Below, piece by piece: positions 23,701 to 31,506 of a stretch of 33,784 bases of DNA (positions are counted from its first letter, which is position 1; every line of letters begins with the position of its first letter). Below the pieces are notes generated by a model. It had not been told where the DNA came from, searched no databases, and saw only the letters and a program-made list of their open reading frames with translations. Position numbers and translations under genes: made by a program. The stretch comes from JAUSNA01 sp964511965 (GTDB taxonomy: Bacteria; Patescibacteriota; Microgenomatia; Levybacterales; GWA1-39-11), in contig CAZEGF010000025.1 of NCBI GenBank assembly GCA_964511965.1, positions 1 to 33,784 of the forward strand. Reading direction: 5' to 3'.

Positions 23701-25498
23701 TTGTTCCGCTGCCGCCAAGAACGAGTGCTTGGCCGGAAACATTCTGTGCTGATATTGATGCCACCGGTGTGTTAGAACCAGCAATACCAACAACCGCAAA
23801 TTTTGAAGATTCTGTTGAATTCCCACCAAGGGCTAGGTCAAGTGAATTTATAATTGGTGTAATCAATCCGTTTTGATCAAATGTCCAATTTGACTGGGAA
23901 TTTGATGTCCCACTATCTATCGCTACAGCTTTAGCAAGACGTCCTGCCGCAGCTCCATTATTCGTAGTTGAATAGGCGCAAATGTCGTAACTTTTGGTTG
24001 ATGTTCCCGGATTAGTAACAACATAAGACGCAAATACAGATGGTCCGTTAGCACCATTTGCAGAAACCAAACTTGAAGCACTAGAAGCTAAAAGATTTCC
24101 TGTACAATTTGGGGTGCTATCATCCCTAATTTCAAGAGTTATTGTTTGATCAGTATTACTTAAACTCCTCGTCCATAAATATGCATCTACAAGAACATCA
24201 GCAGTAGATGTGGTAGGTGTGATGCTGACAGTATTTAAGTATGTAGTACTATTGGCAAGCGTAATGTTACCAAGATCAGCGGTACCAAGCCGAGCATCAG
24301 CACCCATACTGGTTTCTGCTATTTGGTCAAATTTACAATCAAATTGTTTTGTATCCGAATTCCAAACCACTTTTTGACCGTCTGCCGAACAATCTGATGA
24401 TAATCCACCGCCTTCCCATGAAGTCATCTTAGCTGATCCTGAGGCTTGAATTGCCCAATTCGGACCATAAAGAGCACCGTCATTTTTTATTGTAAATACT
24501 GTCACCCCTGAACCTGAAGCAGAAAATATGTCTCCAATTCCATTCTTATCAACGACTAAAGCAGCTTGACCGCCTGCTTGAGGATTTATCAAAACATTTC
24601 CAATACCATTAGGAGTTATAGTAAGTGTTTCATCTGTTCCTGTCGTCAAATCAGTTGCTACTCCAGAAATTACAAGACTGGTCAAAAATGTTTTGTTTGA
24701 CAAATTTTCAGCACCGGCAAGAGTTGCAATTGTACCTGTTGTAGGCAGAGTTATTGATGTTGAACCAGTGGTAGCTAAATTTATGTCATTTGAATCGGTA
24801 GTAAAACCACCGCCAAATTGAATGATTTTTGAATTTGGAATGGTTAGAGTTCCCGTTGTATCAGATACAGTAAGACCGGAAACTTTTTGTGCATTGAATG
24901 CATAAGGAACAGCGGCAAACCGTATCCGCGGAGTCATTTCACCATCTGAATTAAAATTTATGCCCAAATATAAATTATCGGTATTAAAATCAACTCCTGA
25001 AAAGGGGGTAACTGAACCTAAAGAAACCCTAAATATTCCAGCAGTTACTTGTACATTATTCTGGGTCTCTGTCCATGGATTTGATCCTCCAGACGAAGCA
25101 TCATAGAGCTTAAAAACAAATGTATAAAGACCATCAACAACATTAGTCCCGTCACTATTAACAACCTTGCCTTGAAAATTCACTGTTTGATTAATTCCGG
25201 TTGATGCAAAAGCGCTTTTTGGAGTGAAGACTGTGGTAACTGCCGCAATTGAAGTTAAAATGAAAGTTCCGATAATTAATGCTCTCAAAACGTAGTATTC
25301 GACAAGCTGAGGAGCCATAAATACTGCAATATCAAAAAAATATCGAAGGATGCGTCTTAAGATTGGAACTAATTCTCTGTGCGATTCTCCCAAATAAAAA
25401 ACTGTCAAGACAATTGTTGCTGAACAAAAAAATGCTAACAATTGATTTTTTATAAAAAGAAAACTAATTTTTTGTTTGATAGGCAGTGAAATAACCAT
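20753..25498 (-). CDS. Giant surface/fibre protein, propeller-free paralogue
   Basis: 1581 residues. Two hydrophobic segments near the N-terminus (about 18-35 and 70-98) are followed by the same head as its neighbour (INQTVNFQGKVVN...YDASSGG...VRF/IRFAAVPYA). Long Ser/Gly/Thr-rich fibre repeats come next (tails such as FSASGSGVTVFTIKNDG), then the conserved tail domain at about 1209-1320 (DLAEVYYTKDY...GRVPVRVSTESGQINAGDYL), a coiled coil near 1340-1390 and a beta tail. It lacks the kelch-like repeats of the 2239-residue protein. The ATG at 25498 has no SD; a promoter at 25509-25537 puts the transcript start within a few nt. First gene of the operon. Confidence 0.85.
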   Translation of the reverse strand: MVISLPIKQKISFLFIKNQLLAFFCSATIVLTVFYLGESHRELVPILRRILRYFFDIAVFMAPQLVEYYVLRALIIGTFILTSIAAVTTVFTPKSAFASTGINQTVNFQGKVVNSDGTNVVDGLYTFVFKLYDASSGGSNPWTETQNNVQVTAGIFRVSLGSVTPFSGVDFNTDNLYLGINFNSDGEMTPRIRFAAVPYAFNAQKVSGLTVSDTTGTLTIPNSKIIQFGGGFTTDSNDINLATTGSTSITLPTTGTIATLAGAENLSNKTFLTSLVISGVATDLTTGTDETLTITPNGIGNVLINPQAGGQAALVVDKNGIGDIFSASGSGVTVFTIKNDGALYGPNWAIQASGSAKMTSWEGGGLSSDCSADGQKVVWNSDTKQFDCKFDQIAETSMGADARLGTADLGNITLANSTTYLNTVSITPTTSTADVLVDAYLWTRSLSNTDQTITLEIRDDSTPNCTGNLLASSASSLVSANGANGPSVFASYVVTNPGTSTKSYDICAYSTTNNGAAAGRLAKAVAIDSGTSNSQSNWTFDQNGLITPIINSLDLALGGNSTESSKFAVVGIAGSNTPVASISAQNVSGQALVLGGSGTIETTRKNSLFIGSGTSGDVILGQSGNSVVLPGLNCSSLNNSGKITTTSNGTLVCGDDISGGGGSGSSNWVLSENYGTIYPINSTLDLFVGGVATDDARFAFFNVSSGTPTASISAITGNSLSLNADGILRTSNAQSLTLGGGDSGEVYIQSPLHIDDTMGVFGGGLSDCNSPTTAKLLWSASTNRFSCGTDQGGGGGSSITVRETDSSPAVSAVAVVEFGPASTSSDEFIITDEGSNVARVRIGNQVGMLNQNESATGIWNFSAGLSIDGGIGTNTSNQDLVLSSNGSGNIIFNSDGDTYIGIGTSYPHATLDILGSGGTNPVASISGSTSNTLLAINNEGLGDLFTASSSGYTRFRIENDGTASISATTGSTYVSATGLIATTAKQNLQLGDQKTGNIQIGTGGSTTPNLLVLDTKNDNSSDPSGVDGAMYYNSSLGAFRCYKSGGWQNCGADVNKQQYAKSADQSVTNSTTLTDETALQVTMGAGETWIFQYFILASNNNSATPDWKAAILAPTASACDVTQSGAETAGAAFPQATTTDCTTPGTLVDSAINAGAAPFQVYIQGAVTDNGSGGTIKLQFAENTAGLGTSLTIKKGSYVVAYKATGADLAEVYYTKDYDIQPGNVVSLDPSSSGLVKKSSGVHDKNVLGIVSTQPGLVIGDGSSNLGKPVFLALSGRVPVRVSTESGQINAGDYLTASSIPGIAMKAVNPGRSIGQALTSATDDGVVTAFINNGYFSPQENTVNLLDSINGLSYSNVISSQSSELSKQILGLSNRVNTLETQIDGFNKLSFNNNSYNSTESANFEAGLTSFGPVTFGQLALTDSLSINSLSLTENGINNLGLLEIQPFAQGDISFLNKKIVFDTAGNIQVAGTASFQKDVTVNGEIKAHAFATDYQQVTYESDSLAVSSASAGVITVLEGKPLTLKDLLIGKNTLLYLTPRTEIDAPIYISSQSAGMATFSIGKSTQKKVEVNFLIVNLRN

Positions 25499-25508
25499 CG
25501 CGCGTATA

Positions 25509-25537
25509 TATATGATCCATTTATTTTTTCAGTTCAA
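25509..25537 (-). promoter_or_regulatory. Promoter of the giant surface-protein operon
   Basis: Minus-strand TTGAAC, 17-bp spacer, CATATA (within an ATATATA run). The start is predicted near 25502, about 4 nt from the ATG. Confidence 0.5.
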
Positions 25538-25562
25538 ATGAGCTCAGTCAATAAAATTTACT

Positions 25563-25627
25563 GTATGCATAAAATTGCATACGATTGCATACTATTGCAT
25601 ATTGATTTTTGTGAAAAGTTATGCATA
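25563..25627. promoter_or_regulatory. Iterated TGCATAC operator-like sites between divergent genes
   Basis: GTATGCA (25563) is an inverted copy of TGCATAC. Three direct copies follow at exactly 10-bp steps (25576 TGCATAC, 25586 TGCATAC, 25596 TGCATAT), and a TATGCATA palindrome lies at 25620-25627. Sites one helical turn apart fit cooperative binding on one DNA face. They lie upstream of both the surface operon and the HTH gene. A possible promoter for the HTH gene (TTGATT, 18 bp, TAGAAT) overlaps the last site. Confidence 0.65.
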
Positions 25628-25652
25628 GAATGATGGGAGGAAAAATTCACAA

Positions 25653-25937
25653 ATGGAGAATCTTTTTAATGTCAATCAAGCGGCTTTCATTTTAAAAGTC
25701 CATCCACTGACAGTTCGTCGATATATAAAAGAAGGTGTCTTGAAAGCTATAAAAATTGGAGGTAATGTCAGAATAAAAGAATCACAACTACAGGCCTTTT
25801 CCCGCGACTTTACACCAAGACAGGATGTAAGTCTTACAAATCCCTTTAGGCGCGATACAAAAACCTCTGCAAAGAAATTTACTAATGCCGATCCATTACT
25901 TAAGATGCAAGGTCGTGCTGCAACTGTGGAATTTTGA
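25653..25937 (+). CDS. Excisionase/MerR-type helix-turn-helix DNA-binding protein
   Basis: 94 residues. Residues 1-50 form an HTH_17/excisionase-family winged helix (LFNVNQAAFILKVHPLTVRR, YIKEGVLKAIKIGG, IKESQLQAF). The basic, probably flexible C-terminal part (NPFRRDTKTSAKKF...KMQGRAATVEF) has no known fold and could bind the partner encoded next. SD GGGAGG lies 10 nt before the ATG. The iterated sites just upstream suggest autoregulation and perhaps control of the divergent surface operon. The next gene begins 9 nt after its stop. Confidence 0.75.
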   Translation: MENLFNVNQAAFILKVHPLTVRRYIKEGVLKAIKIGGNVRIKESQLQAFSRDFTPRQDVSLTNPFRRDTKTSAKKFTNADPLLKMQGRAATVEF

Positions 25938-25946
25938 ACTTAAACT

Positions 25947-26372
25947 ATGGCAATTACAAGTAAAAAAGTGTACTTAGCACCAAGCAGTTTGTATGCTTTT
26001 ATTGACCGTGCACACGAAAAACACTCAACTGCCTCAGCCTATTTTAGGTATTTTTCCCAGGAAGAATACATACTCTATATTGACGCTCTCAACCTCAATC
26101 AAACATACGATATTATATATAAGAAGATGAGTCCCAGTCTGGCCAAAGATTTTCTGCGTATTACAGCACTGTCTGACATAAACATAATAAGTCCGGAAGA
26201 AAATGAGATAAAAGCGACCTTCAAAACTATAGCAAACTATAACTCACTGGATCTTACTTTCTCAGAAGCCGTGATGGCAGTAGTAGCATCTAAGAGAAAT
26301 ATTATGAATATATGTACCTTTGATTATCTCCATCCGCTATTTGGTCTGAATACTTTTTTCCTACCAATATAG
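25947..26372 (+). CDS. PIN-domain-like protein with a degenerate active site
   Basis: 141 residues. It resembles VapC-like PIN domains: an N-terminal strand and helix (VYLAPSSLYAFIDRAHEKHS), a central helical part, an acidic DLTFSEAVMAVVASKRNI block and the closing CTFDYLHPLFG. Asp at DLTF, Glu at SEAV and Asp at TFD are kept, but the first PIN aspartate (normally D-T/S-S/N) is Pro in APSS, so nuclease activity is doubtful. Together with the HTH gene 9 nt upstream it resembles a VapBC-like toxin-antitoxin or regulator pair. In this setting a non-toxic regulatory role is equally possible. Confidence 0.65.
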   Translation: MAITSKKVYLAPSSLYAFIDRAHEKHSTASAYFRYFSQEEYILYIDALNLNQTYDIIYKKMSPSLAKDFLRITALSDINIISPEENEIKATFKTIANYNSLDLTFSEAVMAVVASKRNIMNICTFDYLHPLFGLNTFFLPI

Positions 26373-26420
26373 ATCAGGAATTAGTAATTAGTTATTAGTA
26401 AATAGTTAATAAAAAATGCG

Positions 26421-26460
26421 TATATCAATCTATAAATAATAATATCAATCTATAAATAAT
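26421..26460 (+). repeat. Two tandem 20-bp units directly before the 26461 gene
   Basis: TATCAATCTATAAATAAT recurs at a 20-bp step (26421-26440 and 26441-26460) and touches the ATG. Each unit contains a -10-like TATAAA/T, so this looks like a duplicated promoter or operator giving a leaderless mRNA. Confidence 0.6.
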
Positions 26461-27570
26461 ATGAACAATAAATTTGGTTTTTTCTTTATCTTACTGATAC
26501 TGACTTTTGTCTTTTGTCTATTGTCTATTACACCTCCGGTGCATGCGCAAGCGGTACCACCAGCCAGTGGTAATTATAAATTGATGGATTATGGATTTGG
26601 TGCTGGAGGAACTGCAACTTCAAGTTCTAGTAACTACTCACTTTTTGGAACTGCTGGCCAGGTAGACCAGGGAAGCCCTTCAAGCTCAAATTATTTTATT
26701 GGAGCTGGACTTGAATACACTCTTCAAGCATCAGTATCTTCGGCACCGACATTTACCAATCCCAGCAATTGGTATAACAAATTAAAAATAATTATTAACC
26801 GAGGAGGAGCAGATCCAGCCGACACTCTTTATGCAATTCAGATAGCAAGCGGGAGCGGCCAATTACAATATGTTCAGAATGATAATACCGTCGGTGATAC
26901 TTTAGGGCTTGAAGATTGGCAAACCTTCAGTGCTTGGGGAGGCAACTCAGGAACGAATATAATCGGACTATTTCCTGGTACAACATATACTGTTAGGGTC
27001 GCAGCAAAGCAAGGGCAATTTTTTACACAATTCATGTGGAGTCCCGCGTCTAGTGCAAGTACTTCAAATCCTTCACTAAGCTTTGATATTGATATAGCAC
27101 CAGTCGACCAATCAACAAATCCACCTTATACATTAAATATCGGACAACTTAGTCCGGGTTCTGTGACTTCGGCAACTGATAAAGTGTGGGTAAGCCTCGC
27201 AACAAACGCGACGAATGGCGGTATTGTCTATATTCTTGGAACAAATACCGGGCTTCTTTCAAATAAAGCCGGTTACACAATTTCAGCAGTTAGCAATGAT
27301 CTTTCAAGTGTTGGCGAAGGCTACGGAGCACAAAATAATTCGGCTACACAGACGTCTGGTGGTCCAATGGAAGCAATTTCCCCATATAATGGAACGTCAA
27401 ATAATGTAGGAATTCTTGATACTGCAAAAAGAACGATATATGACTCCTCCGGTGCTCCCGTGGTTGGAGGTCGCGTATCATTTAATATCAAAGCGAAAGC
27501 CTCCAATACAACTCCTTCTGCTAATGACTACACAGACACTCTCACAGTTCTTGCAACAGGTAGCTTCTAA
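26461..27570 (+). CDS. Secreted FN3 surface protein, WxL-like C-terminal sandwich
   Basis: 369 residues. Signal peptide 1-30 (ends PVHAQA). The N-terminal part is Gly/Ser-rich (SSSSNYSLFGTAGQ). An FN3-like domain spans about 88-200 (LFPGTTYTVRVAAKQG). A C-terminal beta domain (about 205-369) ends ANDYTDTLTVLATGSF. That ending and the preceding L-x-L-S..SVTS pattern are shared with the 27629 protein. The next two genes encode DUF916-like anchored proteins, so these may form the secreted half of a WxL-type surface complex. No membrane anchor or sorting signal of its own. Confidence 0.7.
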   Translation: MNNKFGFFFILLILTFVFCLLSITPPVHAQAVPPASGNYKLMDYGFGAGGTATSSSSNYSLFGTAGQVDQGSPSSSNYFIGAGLEYTLQASVSSAPTFTNPSNWYNKLKIIINRGGADPADTLYAIQIASGSGQLQYVQNDNTVGDTLGLEDWQTFSAWGGNSGTNIIGLFPGTTYTVRVAAKQGQFFTQFMWSPASSASTSNPSLSFDIDIAPVDQSTNPPYTLNIGQLSPGSVTSATDKVWVSLATNATNGGIVYILGTNTGLLSNKAGYTISAVSNDLSSVGEGYGAQNNSATQTSGGPMEAISPYNGTSNNVGILDTAKRTIYDSSGAPVVGGRVSFNIKAKASNTTPSANDYTDTLTVLATGSF

Positions 27571-27628
27571 TACCCTATTGACAAGATAAAGCAATATATG
27601 ATTTGCTAATTAATGTAATTACATTTAT

Positions 27629-28726
27629 ATGAAGATTCTATCTACTCCAAAAAAGATTGTGTCTGAAGTGCGAACATTTAACCTTCGTGACAAAAAATCA
27701 ATCATTAGTCTTTTTCTTTATGTTGTAACACTAATTACTCTTCTATATCCATTTTTTACTCCTACAAAAGCAAACGCTTCAGTTACTGAGGCTTTTGTAC
27801 GGTTCAATCGACTTGGGACCGGAGCAGCAATTTCAGGAACTGCTTGTGAAAAAACCTCAACTGCCGGAACAGAAACTAATGTTGTTATCGTTTTCCCTGC
27901 AAGCTGGACAATCTCTCAAACTGCCGGTAACTGGACAGTGTCAACCACAAATCTTCCAACAGACCCATCCGGTGGTGGTGCTGCAACCGCTTGGCCAGGC
28001 ATAAATACTGCAACATCCGTTACAGGTGGTTCAGTAGTTTTCCCCGGTACTGATCTCTCGACCGGAACATTTTATTGCTTTAATTTTACCGGTGCTTCAT
28101 CAACAATTGGATCTGCTGGAAATGATCAAACCGGTCAACTAAAAACACAAGGTGGATCGCCTTATGTAGATTCGACCGACTGGGCGGTTTCTATAGTAGG
28201 AGCAACAGCAGATCAAGTTCTTGTTACAGCATCTGTATCTGCTACGATGACGTTCTCACTTAATTCAAATAGCATTGCTTTAGGTACATTATCAACTAGC
28301 TCAGTAACATCCGGCAACGTAGTCCAAACTGTAAGCACCAATGCAAGAAATGGTTATGTATCTTGGATCCAAGGAACATCATCAACGGGAGGAACCGGTG
28401 GAGGGTTACACTCTTCAACTGCCAATGCTGATATTACCTCACCCGCTTCCTTCCCAACAGTAACTGATTTGGCATCCGCAACCGGAGTTGTACTTGACGC
28501 AGATTCCGGAACAAACTCGCCAACGATTAATGCCGGTTATGATGGTACTAATTCAACATCCGGAGGACATTTCGATGGTGGTATATTTCATGAAGTATCT
28601 TCAAAAACCGGAGCACAATCCGGCACAACTGTTACATTAAACGTTCGTGCTAAAATTTCTGCAACCCAAGCTGCTGCTGCCGATTATGCTGATACGCTCG
28701 TTGTGTCAGCTGCCGGAAGTTTTTAA
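27629..28726 (+). CDS. Secreted surface protein with paralogous N- and C-terminal domains
   Basis: 365 residues. Hydrophobic signal/anchor at about 28-50, cleavage likely after KANAS. Residues 50-190 match the first domain of the 914-residue protein (two Cys, NWTVSTTNLPTDP...YCFNFTG). The C-terminal domain (about 195-365) parallels that of the gene upstream (LGTLSTSSVTSGN..., NARNGYVSW) and ends AADYADTLVVSAAGSF. The final amphipathic strand resembles the C-termini of pilin- or WxL-type subunits that complement a partner; that is inference. Third-position GC is higher than in the flanking genes. Confidence 0.7.
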   Translation: MKILSTPKKIVSEVRTFNLRDKKSIISLFLYVVTLITLLYPFFTPTKANASVTEAFVRFNRLGTGAAISGTACEKTSTAGTETNVVIVFPASWTISQTAGNWTVSTTNLPTDPSGGGAATAWPGINTATSVTGGSVVFPGTDLSTGTFYCFNFTGASSTIGSAGNDQTGQLKTQGGSPYVDSTDWAVSIVGATADQVLVTASVSATMTFSLNSNSIALGTLSTSSVTSGNVVQTVSTNARNGYVSWIQGTSSTGGTGGGLHSSTANADITSPASFPTVTDLASATGVVLDADSGTNSPTINAGYDGTNSTSGGHFDGGIFHEVSSKTGAQSGTTVTLNVRAKISATQAAAADYADTLVVSAAGSF

Positions 28727-28790
28727 GAGTTACCTGCCCAAAATATAGCTCTTTCCATATCTGCCCAATCTGAACTGAACGTTGATAGAT

Positions 28791-29843
28791 ATGAATAATT
28801 TAAAACTGAAAGCGATATTAATAACAATTGTTGGATTTAGTTTGTTCGCAGCTACTCTTCATTTAGTAACAGCCCAAACCAAACAAGGACTGGATATTAC
28901 TGTCAGTCCTCCCGTTATAGAACTTAATGCAAAACCTGGAGAAAAACTATCAGAACGCTTTAGAATTCGTAATAATCAAACCACCGCTACCAATCTTAAA
29001 GTAGATGTAAAAAAATTATCTTCAGATAGTACTTCCGGTGAACCAATTCCTGCTGAACCTAAATCTGAGGATGAATTTGTGTCTTGGATGAAGGTTGACC
29101 AACCTAGTTTTGCTGTTCAACCTAAAGAATGGGCAGATGTTAATTTCACGATCGATATACCCGAGTCTGCATCTTATGGGTATTATTATGTATTACGAAT
29201 AGCACCTGAAAATCAAGATAAGGTTAATGGGGTTGGAACAAGTATTAAAGGCGAAGTTTATGTTGTCGTACTTCTTAATGTGGTACACGAAGGAGCAATT
29301 GCAAAAGGTGAATTAGTAAGCTTTAAGCCTAATACATTTGTCGGTGAGTATCTCCCGATTGAATTTACTGCAAAAATAGCAAATAAAGGAAATATTCACA
29401 TAAAACCATCGGGAAATATTTTTATCAGAAGTTTTAAAGATAAAGATGTTGCGATACTTGATATTAATGCAGGACGGGCAAGTGTTCTTCCCGGTGGAGC
29501 CAGAACCTATACTTCTTCATGGGATGATGGATTTATCGTCAGAACTCCCGTTGTTGAAAATGGGGTAGCAAAACTTGATGCTAAAGGCAATCCTGTAACT
29601 ACGCTTTCGATCAACTGGGACAAGCTTACTCATTTTAGAGTAGGTCCATACACTGCTACTCTTCTTATGGTCTATGATGACGGTAAACGCGATGCAACTA
29701 TTGAAGGGACTGCTACTTTCTGGTTAATCCCCTACACTGCAATTGCAATTATTGTAGTTGGTATTATTGTCGTCTTCTTTATTCTTAGATTCATTTTGAA
29801 ATCTTATATAAATTCACAACTCCGCAACCAGAAAAGACAATAA
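28791..29843 (+). CDS. DUF916-like (WxL-interacting-type) membrane-anchored protein 1
   Basis: 350 residues from the ATG at 28791; a TTG at 28782 would add three. A signal peptide is followed by a beta-sandwich (LDITVSPPVIELNAKPGEKL ... FRIRNNQTTATNLKVDV), then a second Ig-like domain (FVGEYLPIEFTAKIANKGNI), a membrane helix (about 313-336) and a basic tail. This architecture is that of WxL-interacting proteins (DUF916/DUF3324) of Firmicutes, which hold WxL proteins and peptidoglycan at the cell surface. The two upstream genes could encode the secreted partners. It forms a pair with the next gene (54-nt gap). Confidence 0.75.
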   Translation: MNNLKLKAILITIVGFSLFAATLHLVTAQTKQGLDITVSPPVIELNAKPGEKLSERFRIRNNQTTATNLKVDVKKLSSDSTSGEPIPAEPKSEDEFVSWMKVDQPSFAVQPKEWADVNFTIDIPESASYGYYYVLRIAPENQDKVNGVGTSIKGEVYVVVLLNVVHEGAIAKGELVSFKPNTFVGEYLPIEFTAKIANKGNIHIKPSGNIFIRSFKDKDVAILDINAGRASVLPGGARTYTSSWDDGFIVRTPVVENGVAKLDAKGNPVTTLSINWDKLTHFRVGPYTATLLMVYDDGKRDATIEGTATFWLIPYTAIAIIVVGIIVVFFILRFILKSYINSQLRNQKRQ

Positions 29844-29897
29844 CCCCAGGAAATAGTAATTAGTGAATAGCGAATAGGACATGGTAAACTTTTTAAT

Positions 29898-30875
29898 ATG
29901 AAACGTTTTTTGTTTTTCCTCATTCTAGCTTCTAGCTTCTTGTTACTAGCTTCTAACTCGCTTCCCGTACACGCTGCTCTCCCCAAAAATACCATAACTG
30001 TCCTTCCTCAACTTACGCAAATTGACCTTGCCAAAGACGGACCTGAAGCGCCAATTTATTACACGAATAGCAGTCAATCAACAGTCGAGTTGAGTTTTAG
30101 CATTGAGGACGTTAGGGAACTTGAAGATCGAAATCCCGTTGGTATTCTAGATCCAAAAGAAGCCTCAAACTACAAATATTCTCTCTCATCGTGGGTATAT
30201 CTTGACCGTCAAAATATCATTTTAAAGCCTGGTGAGACAGGACAGGTACAAGTTACTATCAATAGTGAAAAACTTGCCCCGGGGGGTCATTATGGAACGG
30301 TCCTGGCCCAAATCCGCCAATCGGATGAAAATAGTAAGGCAGTAAAAATTCGTGGAGTTCTGGCTGCTCTTCTTTTCGTAAGGGCAAATACAGGCCATGA
30401 AATTGAAGAGGCAAAAGTATCCTCATTTAATCCTCAATCACAAGGATTAAAATTCCCCTCATCTTTCTCATTCAGATTTCAAAATATGGGAAATGTAGAT
30501 CTAACTCCGTACGGCACAATCACTATTGAGGATGGAAATGGGCATATGATGGCACGGGGTGTTATCAATGAGGATTCGCTTATTACCCTACCGGAGGCTA
30601 TTAGACGATATGATGTTCCCCTCAAATCGGTACAAAAATTTATCTTACCCGGAAGATATAAGGCGGTTCTTTCATTGCATTATGGTAAAACCAATAAAAA
30701 AATTGAGGTCAATTCAACATTTGCAACTCAGGGAAGTTTTGATATTGTATTATTTGCCGCTGTATTAATTACAGTTCTTATCTTAAGATTTTTCTTATTT
30801 AAATTTAACGGTTTTGAGTATATCGTCAGCAAGTTTTTCAACCTCTTCAAAAGAAGTTCCGGTGACCGAGATTGA
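29898..30875 (+). CDS. DUF916-like (WxL-interacting-type) membrane-anchored protein 2
   Basis: 325 residues. Signal peptide 1-26 (ends PVHAA). First beta domain: ITVLPQLTQIDLAKDGPEAP, YYTNSSQSTVELSFSIED, and the family-like KPGETGQVQVTI and PGGHYGTVLA. Second Ig-like domain: FSFRFQNMGNVDLTPYGTIT. A membrane helix lies at about 281-302, followed by a short basic tail. It is a divergent paralogue of the preceding gene. The last 81 nt overlap the 3' end of the convergent gene at 30795-31388. Its signal peptide is encoded by repeats of AGCTTCTA. Confidence 0.75.
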   Translation: MKRFLFFLILASSFLLLASNSLPVHAALPKNTITVLPQLTQIDLAKDGPEAPIYYTNSSQSTVELSFSIEDVRELEDRNPVGILDPKEASNYKYSLSSWVYLDRQNIILKPGETGQVQVTINSEKLAPGGHYGTVLAQIRQSDENSKAVKIRGVLAALLFVRANTGHEIEEAKVSSFNPQSQGLKFPSSFSFRFQNMGNVDLTPYGTITIEDGNGHMMARGVINEDSLITLPEAIRRYDVPLKSVQKFILPGRYKAVLSLHYGKTNKKIEVNSTFATQGSFDIVLFAAVLITVLILRFFLFKFNGFEYIVSKFFNLFKRSSGDRD

Positions 30876-31388
30876 ATAAAGTCTGTCATTTACTAAGAAA
30901 AAGGCTGTTTTTTCAGCCTCATTTTCCTTAGCGTAGACTTTTCCTTTTTGTCCGTCTACTGTAATCGATTTTTCTTCGTATGAAGAACTATTCTGCCTGA
31001 ATTTAACCCCCGGATTATCATCGACAGTTGTCTGGTGTCCCGGATTGCTTAGGACGGACATGTTAAGAATTAGTCGTGGAGATTTTATATCAAAGCTAAA
31101 ATCCTCAAGTAGCGAACTACTTGAAGCAAATCCCGGATCTTTTAGATTGTAAATTATCGCCTTTGCAGGATAATCAAAGGTGATATATTTTCCTTTATAT
31201 CGAGTGTTCCCTTCAACTTCCGGTGCTACATCAAGCTGTGCTTTTCTACCTAGAAGTTTTGTTATAGCTTTTTCTTTGAAATCTTTGGATAACGCTTCTT
31301 TTGGAGGAAGGGAAAGTATATAAAACCCGATTCCAGCAAGAATTAGTACTAGAACTACGAATAGTGTAATTGCTAACCATTTCTTCAT
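30795..31388 (-). CDS. Membrane-anchored extracytoplasmic protein, unknown
   Basis: 197 residues with an N-terminal membrane anchor (4-26). The outer domain has a strand-rich pattern (YKGKYITFDYPAKAIIYNL ... TVDGQKGKVYAKENEAEKTA ... DRLYSISVTGTSFEEVEKLA). The general layout recalls PsbP/DUF-type small lipoproteins, but no family can be named. A TATAAT box (31396-31401) lies 7 nt before the ATG, so the mRNA should be leaderless. It overlaps the convergent DUF916-like gene by 81 coding nt, which is unusual. Confidence 0.65.
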   Translation of the reverse strand: MKKWLAITLFVVLVLILAGIGFYILSLPPKEALSKDFKEKAITKLLGRKAQLDVAPEVEGNTRYKGKYITFDYPAKAIIYNLKDPGFASSSSLLEDFSFDIKSPRLILNMSVLSNPGHQTTVDDNPGVKFRQNSSSYEEKSITVDGQKGKVYAKENEAEKTAFFLVNDRLYSISVTGTSFEEVEKLADDILKTVKFK

Positions 31389-31395
31389 ACTCTTT

Positions 31396-31401
31396 ATTAT
31401 A
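31396..31401 (-). promoter_or_regulatory. -10 box giving a leaderless mRNA for the 30795-31388 gene
   Basis: TATAAT on the minus strand, 7 nt before the ATG at 31388, with a weak TTAAAC-like -35 at 17 bp. Confidence 0.5.
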
Positions 31402-31459
31402 CCTCAAACCATGTATCGGTTTAAACCATTTAGAATACTTAAGTGATAATTCGCATCAG

Positions 31460-31489
31460 TTGACAGACCCTGCAAAAATGAAATACGCT
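31460..31489 (+). promoter_or_regulatory. Promoter of the 49-residue membrane peptide
   Basis: TTGACA, 18-bp spacer, TACGCT. The start near 31496 leaves an 11-nt leader before the ATG at 31507. Confidence 0.45.
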
Positions 31490-31506
31490 TAATTTAGGCA
31501 AAAAAT

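Noticed and set aside
14030..25498. Plus-strand open frames of up to 164 codons inside the giant surface genes
   Set aside because: They are antisense shadows of Ser/Thr/Gly-rich coding sequence, without start signals or plausible proteins.
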